Below are positions 11,770-22,579 of a stretch of 64,000 nt of DNA, in pieces. A program made the translations under genes and the position numbers. The notes beneath the pieces are model-generated. The model searched no databases. It was not told the DNA's origin and was given only the letters and a program-made list of their open reading frames with translations. The stretch lies in contig OZ024905.1 in assembly GCA_964017125.1 (NCBI GenBank), forward strand, positions 38,795,979-38,859,978. Direction: 5' to 3'. Position 1 is the stretch's first letter. Each line of letters starts with the position of its first letter. The stretch is from Flabesymbios commensalis (taxonomy: Eukaryota > Annelida > Polychaeta > Terebellida > Flabelligeridae).

Positions 11770-11968
11770 GGTAACATTTGAAAATAGTCACGGTAAGATG
11801 ATATTTACCCAAGCGTGCAAAGAACTTAAGCGCTTTTCGAAACTGTTCAGAAAAATAAAATGTCACTTGTTAGCTGTCATCCATCAATATTGGTTAACAA
11901 ATCGTTTAGGAAAATATAAATATAGCTGGAGAGAAAGTGTCACCCATATCGAGTGTCAAATCAAGTTT

Positions 11969-12266
11969 TGGGCGGGGGCCCTAGGGTAGTGGTTAGTACC
12001 GCTGCCTTCACGCCAGAGTTCGGGGTTCGGTTCCCGGTCTCGGCGGTTTGAAAGAAACAAAAAATGTTTCTTCCCCATCCACGTGTGAAAGTCAGTATTG
12101 TGGGGAGCCTCTGTGACCGAGAGGTAAAGTGCTCGGCCTCAGACCGCCAGGGCTCGAATTTCGAAACCTGTGTCTGGAGGACAGTGTCATCTCACCATCC
12201 TTAGGAGGTTCTCCTGGCCCAGTTTAGCCTATAGTGCACAAAGGTGGCCCGATTCATTTCATTTTT
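11969..12266 (+). mobile_element. dimeric tRNA-derived SINE, copy B
   Basis: This copy has the same two tRNA-like modules and tail as copy A, in the opposite orientation. A 15-base direct repeat, tgtcaaatcaagttt, flanks it at 11954-11968 and 12267-12281. Its target lies close to the left arm of the old inverted repeat that begins near 12310. Copies A and B are inverted relative to each other and about 480 bases apart, so a read-through transcript could fold into a duplex. Confidence 0.88.
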
Positions 12267-12309
12267 TGTCAAATCAAGTTTAGAACATCCGGTTAATTTT
12301 TACAATTGC

Positions 12310-13690
12310 TCTAGTGTTATTGTACATAGCTCTGATAGATACCAGTTGGCCAATTTTGATGATCAACATGTCCACTAGGGGGGTTTTCAGGTTGCTGAAT
12401 CTATTGGAAAGAGTTTTATTATGACCCGAAGTAAGGATCGTGCGAAATTTAAAATGGCCGTCGTTTTCACTTAAGCAAATTATATTTTTATTCATGCTGA
12501 TTTATAATTGATACAGGTAGTCCATGGGCCAGAATTGGGCACCATGCACCCCCCCCCCCCACCACTCTCCATTTGATCAGGAGCATCCTGGGAATGTTGT
12601 TAGCGATGTTACGAAGAATAACTTTGAGGAGCGATATAGGTTTACGACACTTTTTTTAAATGGCCGCCATGAAAATCTAATTTGGGCAATATTTCCACTT
12701 CTAAATGACATAGAATCGTATTTTTGGTGTCTACACCTATGTTTTCAGGGTCAAAAAATCAAATGGAACCACTTAGAAAAATATTGGGTCATTCCTATTT
12801 GACGAATTCGTAAGAAAATTTAGATGGCAACGGGTGAAAATCATTTTATGACAAAATCTAAATGTTTATATTGCAAACAAAATTTGTTGACACGTTAAAA
12901 TGTTGAAGTAAAGACGACAAGTATGGCTATAATAGATGGCTTTGTGTCTCTCGTGATCTTGTAGGCCTATATTGTGCAGTTATCGTTCAGAATTACGTAA
13001 TGTTGATATCCTAAGTTGCAATTTAACCAATATATCGTCTTCTAATTGACATAGAATCACAATTCTGGTGTCTACACCTATGTCTTATGCGGTCAACGAA
13101 TCGCGTCAAATCAGTTAAAACATACTGGAGCCATACCAAAAGGCAAATTTGGAATATTGGGAAATTTATGTATGCAAACTCGAAAATAGCTCACATAACT
13201 ATATTTTGTTTTGACAAAATCACAATGTCTATACATTGGATATTGAAAACCAAATTTTTCAGCAGACATTGTATAAAAAAATTATTATAGGACTGAAGAC
13301 ATGCAAGGTTATTGAATATTCATTTTTGTTTCTGAACTTGTACATTGCGTGCAGTTACCAGCCTAAAATCAAGAAATAAGTATTAATATCCTGGACCTCG
13401 AGTTGCAATTGGAATAGCATCACAATTCTGGTGTCTACACCCATGTTTTCTGTGTTAATGATTACAATGAAAAAAAACATTCTGGAACATTATTATGGCG
13501 GATTTCAATTTAGGATGGCCACCAAAGAAATGCTCTTTGTTATTGTATTGAAGACATCCACATGGTTAAAAAACATTTCTTCGTGTATTTGAACATGTAT
13601 ATTCTGTTACTCCCTTACCAACCTGTCATAAAATTTGAGTTGTGATACCCAATGTTCACAATCTAATGTGGGCATCACCCCGAGTTTTAA
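12310..13690. repeat. left arm of an old giant inverted repeat
   Basis: Read against the reverse complement of 15110-16135, this arm matches in many blocks at roughly 65-75% identity by eye. Shared words include ACAGGTAGTCCATG, CATTTGATCAGG, GACATAGAATC, TGGTGTCTACACC and ATTTTATGACAAAATC. Within the arm, TAGAATC plus TGGTGTCTACACC recur near 12715, 13060 and 13425, so it is itself built of diverged tandem units. No gene is visible. Confidence 0.7.
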
Positions 13691-15109
13691 TTGACATATA
13701 GAGTCATATTTCAGCTGACCACGTTACACCTTAGTACCCGGGTCACCGGGAAAAATAAACCACTAATTTACATAATGGGATTATACTTAAAGGCTCAACT
13801 ACAACAAATGTGGAGCTAACTCTCTGATGGACCAGATGGTGTAGATGACCATACGCAAATTGCGTGCCGCGCTGGAGAAGGAACGCGAAGAGCAACACGA
13901 ATCAATGTAAAATACCGTCTTTATTGTAATTAATGCCGGGGGGGGGGGTGGAATCAATTAGAATAGCTCCTGAGAATACATGGGGATGGGCCCTTATTAG
14001 AGTAGTGTTTTAAATAGTCATTGTAGTACACACGATCGCAGGTGTTATTTAAAACAAAACAGGGATATATGTGTACACCATATAACAATCTGATATTTAG
14101 CACATTACATGTGTAGCAGAGCAGATGCGCATAGTGCACCAGTGAACTCAAATCCGCATCTGTGAATGATGCACTTCTCTTTAAAGATGCTCATGGCCCA
14201 ACATCCTATTTTCCGTCTGCGTTGTTGCATTGTGTAAACACTTGCGATTGGAAAGTGTTTGTGAGTATTGTGCTTTGAATTCCTTCACCAGCTCACTCAT
14301 ACTTTTAAATGTACGTTATGTTGTCTGTTTTTATGTGCTGAATATTATTTTTGTTTTGATATGGTATACATTCAACATACAAAAGAATTATTTATAAGTA
14401 ACTATTATGAATAATCAGATATCGATACTCTTTTTCTCGGGTAAATTTACAATAAATGATAACCTGTGGTACTGAGTTCTTTTGTCACAGAGTAAGTAGC
14501 TGCAAAATATTTTGTTTGGTGTGTATCAAAATATATCTTGTGAATATACACATATTCCATATAGCCGAAAGACGCTGATCAGCTACATACATGTATCTTT
14601 TGTAGTTGATGGTAGTCATACTGAACGAGAAACAGGATTGCCATGGTGGGAGGGGTGAATTAGTATGAGTGCACTGGACAAAGACTTCACAGCACAATAC
14701 GCTACAGGACTCCTCGCATATTTCAATATGTTCACATACGTGACACCACCAGTGCATTGAAATGTCCAAACTGCTTCAGCACATTTATCGTGCTATTTAT
14801 CAGATGGAAGAGTATGTATATTTCTGTAATCATGCATGTATGTATTCCTTCTTTGCTGTAGTTAAATTAGACGCCCATTCACCAAAAGACTCCTCGGTTC
14901 ACAGAGAGCTATGTTTGCCCCACCCCCCATGTTGTAACATAGGATAACTAGAGACATGTATCATTTTGGTTTTGAACATTTCTCGATATTTGTGACACCA
15001 ATAATTCATTTGTACATTTGTTTGTTTTCACACAAATGGAATGACAATAGGGACATATTATACAATTTCCAATGTTAGTTATACATGACAGTGTAAGTAC
15101 ACGAAGTGA
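13691..15109. other. central part of the old inverted repeat
   Basis: The sequence between the recognisable arms has no recognisable gene. It contains a poly-G run near 13938-13948 and short frames without similarity that I recognise. Confidence 0.45.
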
Positions 15110-16135
15110 TGTTTTTCTAACTATGTCTTCAATGTCTTCAGTACCACAACGAATATTATATATCTATTTCCATAACAATGCTAATTGAAACAAATCCACA
15201 TAGACATTGTGAATCGAAACTCATTGGTTGAAATCCATCGTGGATTCTTTCAAATGTACCTTTTATGGTATTGCTTTAGTAGCCTCTGTTTTAAGAGGTT
15301 GCAGTCGATTCGTTGACCCTAAAACATGAAACCCATAAACCTCAGGATTGAGATTCTATGTCAAATAGAACACGAGATAATGGCCCAGCTATATTTCCAT
15401 CATAGGATATTAATACGTATTTCTGGACGATAACTGCATAAAATAGAAACTCAGAGACACAAATCTTTTGTAACCACACCTGTCCTTATTACGATACCTT
15501 TGATTATTTTTATAAAATGTTGTAACAAATATAATTCGGTTTTCAATATAGACATCGTGATTTTGTCATAAAATTATTTTTGCTGGCAGCCATCTTGGAT
15601 TTTTCCAAATTCGCAACATAGGAATGACACAATCTTTCGATAAATGGTTTCATTCGATTCTTTGACAATAAAAACATATGTGTAGACACCAAAATTATGA
15701 TTCTATGTAAATTAGAGCTTGAGATATTGTCCAAATTAGATTTTCGTTGCGGCATGCAATTTTGAAAAATGGCCGGTACCCATATCGCGCCCCAATTTAT
15801 TTTCTGGTAATATCATTCACAGAAGTCCCCTGATCAAATGGTACCACTCGTGGAGAGTACTGAGGGTGCACGAGGACTAATTCTGGCACATGGACTACCT
15901 GTTACAATTATAAATCAAGATAAAAATACAAATAAACTTTGATGAAGCAGAATAGCGGCTATTTTGAATTTTGCATGATCTTTATTTCAGGTCATTTTAA
16001 AACCCCTTCCAATCGATTCAGCACCCTAAAAAACCTCATAATGGACATTTTGATCGTCTAAATTGACCAACTGGTGCAAAAGATATAGACATATAGTTTT
16101 TCAAAATGGCTTCCAGTGGCCATTTTGAAAATGGA
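15110..16135. repeat. right arm of the old giant inverted repeat
   Basis: This arm is the inverted, diverged partner of 12310-13690. The outermost matching blocks are the CCAACTGGTGCAAAAGATAT region near 16060-16085, paired with the GATACCAGTTGGCCAATTTT region near 12335-12358. No coding sequence is visible. Confidence 0.7.
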
Positions 16136-16522
16136 TTTCCTGAGTTGCTACCATGATCCAGCATGTCTACCCAAGTTTTCTTACTCCTGCGGTGGTCCCC
16201 TAAACGAATTTTAATAGAAACTTAGGGGACCTAAAAATGCACACAGGACCCCCCTCAGCAAGAGGACTAAATTGCCATGTATAAACATGGGTCCGATGTG
16301 TATAGACCTGAGCGCCCTGAGCGCGGGATTTGGACAGAAGCAAATGCAATGTAAGGTTTCTCTCAGGATCATCAGCATATCGTCGAGTCAACGTCCTATG
16401 CTTCCCATGTTATCATTACATTTTATCGTATCTCTTTATCATGTATACTCTCACATATAGTATTGAAATAAAGCTTACCTGATACACTGATTAATCATCA
16501 TGGGTTATCTCTGATCTTTACA

Positions 16523-17749
16523 TGGCGCTGTGAACAGGATAATAAAAGAAAGACAGAATTGCCTTAATCAGTGAGCGATAATAAGGGGAAGAAAAAACGC
16601 GAGCCGTGCCAATCTGTAACAAACTGTTAATTTTACCTTCACCCAAACCTCATTGACAACATTAAACAATATGCCTGTTATCAAGTGCCCCATCGATTTA
16701 TGCACATGCAAGACGGACGATGTCGATGTGGTAGTTGCAGCAGCCCTTCTGAATTTACATGCAACAACACATGTAAAAATACAGCAGCCAAACAGTTCTG
16801 TCAAAAAACCTGATCGACCAGAAATTGACCTGGTAGTGAAGACCTCAGAAGCTGAATGGGCATTCTTCTGTAGCGAATGGGACATTTATAAAACACGGTC
16901 TGGAATAAAAAATGAAGAAATCACGCTTGAATTACGAGCAGCATGCACTACAGAGCTGAGAAGTGCCCTTTATAATTTTATTGGACAAGCAAAACTGTTC
17001 ACGTCTGATGAACCTGCATTAAAGGCATTCATTTGCCAAATGGCTGTAAAAGGCAAGAAAACAGCTGTGCACCGCCAAGAATTTTATTCCATGGCTCAGT
17101 CTGCCGAGGAACCAATACAATCGTTTGTTGGAAAATTACGGGAAAAGGCATCCCACTGTCACTTTGTGACAACATGCCTCAATGTAGACTGTAAGACAGA
17201 TATTTCTTATAACGAAGCCATGATCACAGACCAAATGGTGGTCGGCCTATATGACAAAGAATGTCAAGGTGAAGTGCTGAGCAAAGATAGTAGCCTATCT
17301 ACTTTTGATATGAAATTTGATCTCATACAAGCTCTCGAAGCAGGAAGGCAGGCTGAGTCATTACTGAATACGTCGACAGTATCAGCACACCACTCAGCTT
17401 ATAAAAAGGAAAAAAGTCTCTTAACCACCAGCAGATAAAATCTACTAATCGTCGTGAATCCAATCCCATCGGCTGTTCAGGCTTAGTAGTAGGGATCACG
17501 GACGAGGCACTAAGCTTTCTCGAAATGAGAATTGCCCATACTGGGGTGTCACATGCACTAAATGCAATAAGCAAAACCATACTAAATCCGTATGCAGGAG
17601 TAGCCCTCGCACCCCTACCCCTGCAAATGACTCTCACAATCTAGCTGGCATTGTTTCAACTACTGAAAATATTTCTTCGCTATTTAGTATTAAGCCTACA
17701 TGTGAAGCTGAACTTATGCCCATCCCTCAGAAGTACGAGAAGGAATAAT
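16523..17749 (+). mobile_element. fossil LTR retrotransposon fragment: primer-binding-like site and gag region
   Basis: TGGCGCTGTGAACAGG at 16523-16538 follows a CA dinucleotide and has the look of a retroelement primer-binding region, so an LTR probably ends at 16522. An AATAAA near 16468 would lie inside that LTR. The gag region starts at the ATG at 16671. Its front end has a Cys/His pattern (KCPIDLCTC, then H...H), its middle resembles the gag of Ty3/gypsy-type elements of marine invertebrates, and near 17550-17600 there is a CCHC knuckle (CTKCNKQNHTKSVC). No protease, reverse transcriptase or integrase follows. I treat it as an incomplete fossil with about one or two breaks. A gag-derived host gene is a less likely alternative. 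Confidence 0.65.
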
Positions 17750-19412
17750 ATCAGTTCTTTCCTTAATACATATCCAAGATTGCCGCCATATTGTTTGAGT
17801 GATTTGATTAATATGACGTAACTATCTCGTTGTTGAACCTAAAATGTCTTTTTGGGGACTTTTTTCAAGCCCACGGAGTATAGATGCTATTATATTGTAT
17901 TTATCAACATAAATATCAATATATCCATCATGGTCGCCATTGTAGTTAATTCTACCATTGCGGGTAACGCTTAGGAACGTTTTTAACTGATTTTCCACTA
18001 GAAATATTGATTGAGATTTATCAAAATGTACATAATTTTATCTCTGGTAAACCTTTAATTATCTGATTATAAACTATAACACGTCTAATTTAAAAAGTAG
18101 GTGTATTTTGCATTCATTTGAAGCGGAAATTGCATCGGCAAAGCTTGGCTCAAATAAATAAAACACGCAGCGATTATTACCAACATAATTATGACAACAT
18201 ATATCGATTTTAATATCACTTGAGTGAAATGGGTGAAGTCATAAACATATTTAGCTAAATTTTTAATATTTGCACAGAGGAAGTATAACAAAAACATGCT
18301 ATTATTGTAACATAATAAAAAAAATATCTATGCTCGAAAATACATTTGAAAAAAAAAAAAAATAGGACTATTATAGTAGGCGCAATACAAATGTCGTCCA
18401 TTTGTTATCTAAAACCGCCCCAAAAACATATGATTGTGTTTTTCTACTGCACCATAAACAATTACTGTACTTTTGTCTATTAACCCCCTCCCAACTTCCA
18501 AGTATTGCGTTTAATTGTCATTCACCTGGAGTTGCAGCCAATTTGACAAGAGTGCACAAAGGGTTAAAATGTAATTGCAATAGATTGATGCTGAAGGTAT
18601 CGGTACGCGGAGATAAACCACATACTACAACAAAGTTATTCTGTCACGTGTGATTTCTCTCAAAAAAAAGTAATACTACACATGGGTGGTAGGGGTGGAA
18701 ACCATGTTTTGCTTGTTATGCGGTCACCATTCTAGGTCAATTTTCACCAGTTTATTGTTATTTATTATTAAAAATGAGTTATCATAGTTATTGTGACACA
18801 CATATAACAAAATCTGTCAATGTAAAATAAAAATCACTGATCAAACAGTGACGCCTGAATTCATTGTGCAATCGATCGTTCGCGCACCGGATTTTTGGGG
18901 AACAACTTTGCGAATGGCAATGATTACAGACTCTGTATCGCACATAAAGTCTGTTATTACGGAATAATGTAACGTTAAACTGTTATGAAATGACATTATG
19001 TGAGTCAACTTTGGATTACATATGACATTTGCACTGAATAGTGGACTGCAGGTACAGGCGCGCAAGCAGAAATTATTTATTCTGTGGTACGCAGATACGA
19101 TGCCGAGGAGTGTTGTGGATAGGTGATCACAATTTGATTGGGGTGGAGATCACAATAATTGACATATATCCCGTGATCACATTTTGACAATGGATATATG
19201 ATGCGTACAATTTGCAATTCTTCTCCAGATAACAAATCAAAGAGAGTAACGCGCGAAGCATAACCTACGTTAATCACACATTATAGGTGTGTTTTTTTAG
19301 CAATTTATTCATATTATCACCTGATCTCCTGGCTCAAAGCCAGAGCGAAATGCGTAGAGCCCAGTAGTGGTGACATTATTTCACAGGTTTACACTCTTAA
19401 CAAGTTGACAAA
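17750..19412. other. AT-rich intergenic stretch
   Basis: No gene was recognised. A poly-A run lies near 18349-18361, and a GCCGCCAT word lies near 17780. Short frames here show no domain. Confidence 0.5.
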
Positions 19413-19511
19413 GTTGCCAAATTTTCATTTTCCATGACTTTTCCAGGCCTGGATTTTATTTTTTCATTTTCCATGGTTTTCCATGATTTTCCATGACCGT
19501 GAGAACCCTGT
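19413..19511. mobile_element. possible terminus of a hAT-type element
   Basis: The segment is dense in CCATGA/TTTTCCATG words and ends GTGAGAACCCTG. From memory, this resembles the CAGGGTTCTCAC-type ends of hAT-family elements in animals. No matching left end was found nearby, so it is at most one end of a decayed copy. Confidence 0.3.
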
Positions 19512-20105
19512 AATACCCCAGCCAACACGCTGCACCAATGATGAGTTAATGCTAGCATGCTGTGTGGGACATTGGCCCATAATCCATTCGACACTGGGCT
19601 GTGCTGTCTGGGTGTCGCATGTCTACAATCACTGACAATTCACTAAAATAGCGAGAAGCTACTTTTCCGGCTTTGAATTTCAGTAAACATCTAAGATCTT
19701 GATTTAAGATCTTGACAAAACAGTGATGTATTTCACATGTCACATACTAACCTGTGAAACAGTCCTCTCATGGCTTTTCACTGACAGCCAGCGCTAGAGA
19801 CGGATTTTCTGTCTTGTCACATACCACATGGGCAATGAAATCGTTGAGTAAATAACCATATCGTGTGGACCTTGGGGAGATCATTCGGTTCAATATAGCA
19901 ATAAACAATTATCTTATTATTATCAATATTATTATTATTATTTATTAGTTTGCGTCGTGTTACGATGTCGTTTCGTATGTATGGGAACACAAACCACAGT
20001 ATGCAAATTACTAACATTTACTGGCACGGAGATCGATTAAGTACACAGGACCGCTAAGCTGAATGAGAACATGTATATTTTTATAGTCAGGCGGCATTTG
20101 TCAAC

Positions 20106-20420
20106 TGGGCGGGGACCCTAGAGGGTAGTGGTTAGAACCGCTGCCTTTCACGCTTGAGTTCGGGGCTCGGTTCCCGGTCTCGGCGGTTTGAAAGAAACAA
20201 AAATGTTTCTTCCCCATCCACGTGTGAAACTCAGTATTGGGGGAGCCTCCGTGACCGAGAGGTAGCGTGCTCGGCCTCAGACCGCCAGGGCGCGAAATTC
20301 GAATCCTGCGTTTGGAGGACAGTGTTATCTCATTCATCTCACCATCCTCAGGAGGTTCTCCTGGCACAGTTTAGCCTATAATGTGCACAAAGGTGGCCTA
20401 AAGCCCGATTCATTTCATTT
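20106..20420 (+). mobile_element. dimeric tRNA-derived SINE, copy C
   Basis: This copy carries both tRNA-like modules and the common tail (GTGCACAAAGGTGGCCTAAA to CATTTCATTT). A 10-base direct repeat, atttgtcaac, flanks it at 20096-20105 and 20421-20430. It is the longest copy in the window. Confidence 0.85.
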
Positions 20421-20639
20421 ATTTGTCAACAATTTGAGGCCTATAAATTAGGGCCTATGTGCCAAAAGCAATTTTATGGTTGATTATTATAGTCTATGTA
20501 TTACCCAAGTGATTTTTGCTTGTTGCCAATATCACATAGTCCTATTTCACTTGGGGGACTGAAAATACAAAATGGTCGCCGCGGGATCATGAAAATGTAC
20601 TTTTGCTCATATAGGGGAGCGGCAAATATGGAAAAAGGG

Positions 20640-21700
20640 GCTTAAATAAGGAGTTTAATCCGACCATAGGAAGCTACAACATGTATCAAAATGTTCTTTA
20701 GAACCTGACCTATTTTGGCCTGTCGTACTAAAATTAGGTTCTGTGGTTGCCATGGTAACGACCTTTGAACAGCGGCACTTTTTCGACATCTGCGCAGCAT
20801 TTTGGCATGTAGTTTTGACACAATACACACAATTGAGTTTGTTAAAGGTATTTCCACGCTTAGACCTATAATATTTCACATACTTAATGACTATCATGTC
20901 AGGCAATACAATTGTATTAACGATGTTGCCTACCTGACATGTGCGTTACCATGGAAACTTTCAAAAATGTGATTGTTTACTTTTTTATGAATCTATGGCA
21001 TATTTAACTGTTTTTTGGCAAAATATTTCGTCGTGACTGATTAAATGTCTTATTTGAGTGGGCTAAATTAAAAATGGATGATTGTGGTTACGCAAATGAT
21101 GGCAGATTTCATTTTTCAAACCGTTCCCATGGCAACTCCTGATATTTATTGTGTTACTTTTGAATCCGTCGAAAAATACATTTTGGATTATATCTAAAGA
21201 ACTAACAGTCGGATCAACATTGTTGATATCGCAAATGAAGCGTGATATTTCCACGGTAGGCCTACATCTGATAACACAATATGCTAATTACCTCATTTGC
21301 ATATTTAATCATACACATAAAAGTACCATTTGAAAGTTACAATTAATTGAATATTCGCTGTCTAGGCCTATAGTGTACCGTATGTAAATATTTACGTATT
21401 TGAAATGGTTGAATTATAGCAGAATAAATGTAGATTTTTGAATGTGGAACATACATGGTCGACACAAAAGCAATGGATGTGAGTGAAAAAAATTGCCGTT
21501 CTCATAGCAACACCATTTATTTGGTGTATTATTGTCGGGCCCATCCTCGGAGGTATTTCCAATCATATCTACGTGACCAATTGTCAAAACAATATCGTTG
21601 GTATATCAAATTACAGCTAATTTAAATGATAGAAGTGGTAGAATATGCCAATTAGTTTATTGAAATAGTTACTTATTATATGTAGGCCTATACTAGGATC
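20640..21700. repeat. diverged tandem repeat, ~300-400 bp period
   Basis: Loosely similar segments recur. Landmarks are a Y-CATGGYAAC word (near 20750, 20948, 21126) followed downstream by GTATTTCCACG or a close variant (20848, 21245, 21553). The copies are too decayed to set exact borders, and no gene is visible. Confidence 0.4.
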
Positions 21701-21739
21701 ACAGAAACAAATAGTTGTATATTATATAAATATGATATC

Positions 21740-22579
21740 CTGGGACCGTATTCTCGTACAATAATAGTTAAGATAAGATCGTATCTTAAATCAAGTTAAG
21801 ATTGTCGTAGCTAAGTAAGATCTTAATTTGCTATTCTCGAAAGAGTTACTAGCTAAGATCTTAACTCCCTGTGTTTTACTAAAAATCGGCTAAATTTCCG
21901 TGTGACGGAAACGTGTACTATAATTAGGGCCTAATGTGCCTTGTCATATTGCATGATGTCGCCCAATAAATAAATACAGTTTTTTTTCTGTATTTGACAT
22001 AGTCTAGTCTAATTGCCGAAGTCTAAAAAAAATTAAAAATGAGGAAAAAATCGAGACCTGACGGGACTCGAACCTTGTACCTCTGACTTATCAGTCAACA
22101 ACAGTCTACCACTAGACCACAGAGTCACATAATTAAAACTGGGCCTACTAATGAGTGTGACTACCAGACAAAAAATACCACGTCACAAAGTGTATGGATA
22201 TGGGGGACGGGGGGTGTTGGATCCGATCAACACGGAAGCGTGATGTTGTCCCGACGCCCATTTTTCATGATAATATTAATAAATAATTCATAGACTATGG
22301 AAAACATTCCGCAAGTCAACTTGGCATAAAGTATGACGTCACAAGCATAAATGCCATTGTACAGTCTTGTTGTAGGATAGGCTGGTATAGTTCGTCCTGG
22401 ACCTTACGACAGGTCGGGAGTTGTCGTAACTTTAAGAGGAAAGTTACGCTCAGTCGCATCTTAAATATTTCGAGAATAGCACTTACACTTAATCTTATGA
22501 TCTTAATATTTTAGATAATCGTAAATACTACGATTATCTCAAATATTAAGATCTTAACTCTTTCGAGAATACGGCCCTT
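21740..22579. mobile_element. terminal-inverted-repeat DNA element (GTATTCTCG ends)
   Basis: The left end starts GGGACCGTATTCTCG and the right end stops CGAGAATACGGCCCT, which is the inverse with one base difference. Both ends are rich in (T)TAAGATCTTAA-type words. The 840-base interior encodes no transposase, so the element is non-autonomous. It contains a tRNA-like sequence on the minus strand (22052-22128). Its right end abuts the left edge of the giant palindrome at 22580. No target-site duplication was clear. Confidence 0.65.
22052..22128 (-). ncRNA. tRNA-like sequence (degenerate, probably SINE-derived)
   Basis: On the minus strand it begins GTGACTCTGTGGTCTAGTGG, which holds a good D-arm and A-box, and near its end has GGTTCGAGTCC, a perfect B-box. 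The anticodon arm and T-stem do not pair well, and the acceptor ends only partly match. A poly-A-rich tail follows on the minus strand. I read it as a pol III promoter relic, not a working tRNA. Confidence 0.55.

Noticed and set aside
16196-16229. TCCCCTAA/TTAGGGGA hairpin as a terminator or LTR end
   Set aside because: The eight-base stem is too short to support any call on its own.
20101-20381. Open frames on both strands over the SINE copies (also near 11143-11493, 32340-32641, 55154-55396)
   Set aside because: They recur only because the SINE body recurs. The sequence is tRNA-derived.
22052-22128. Functional tRNA gene
   Set aside because: A and B boxes are good, but the anticodon and T stems do not pair and the acceptor ends do not match. 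It lies inside a transposable element.
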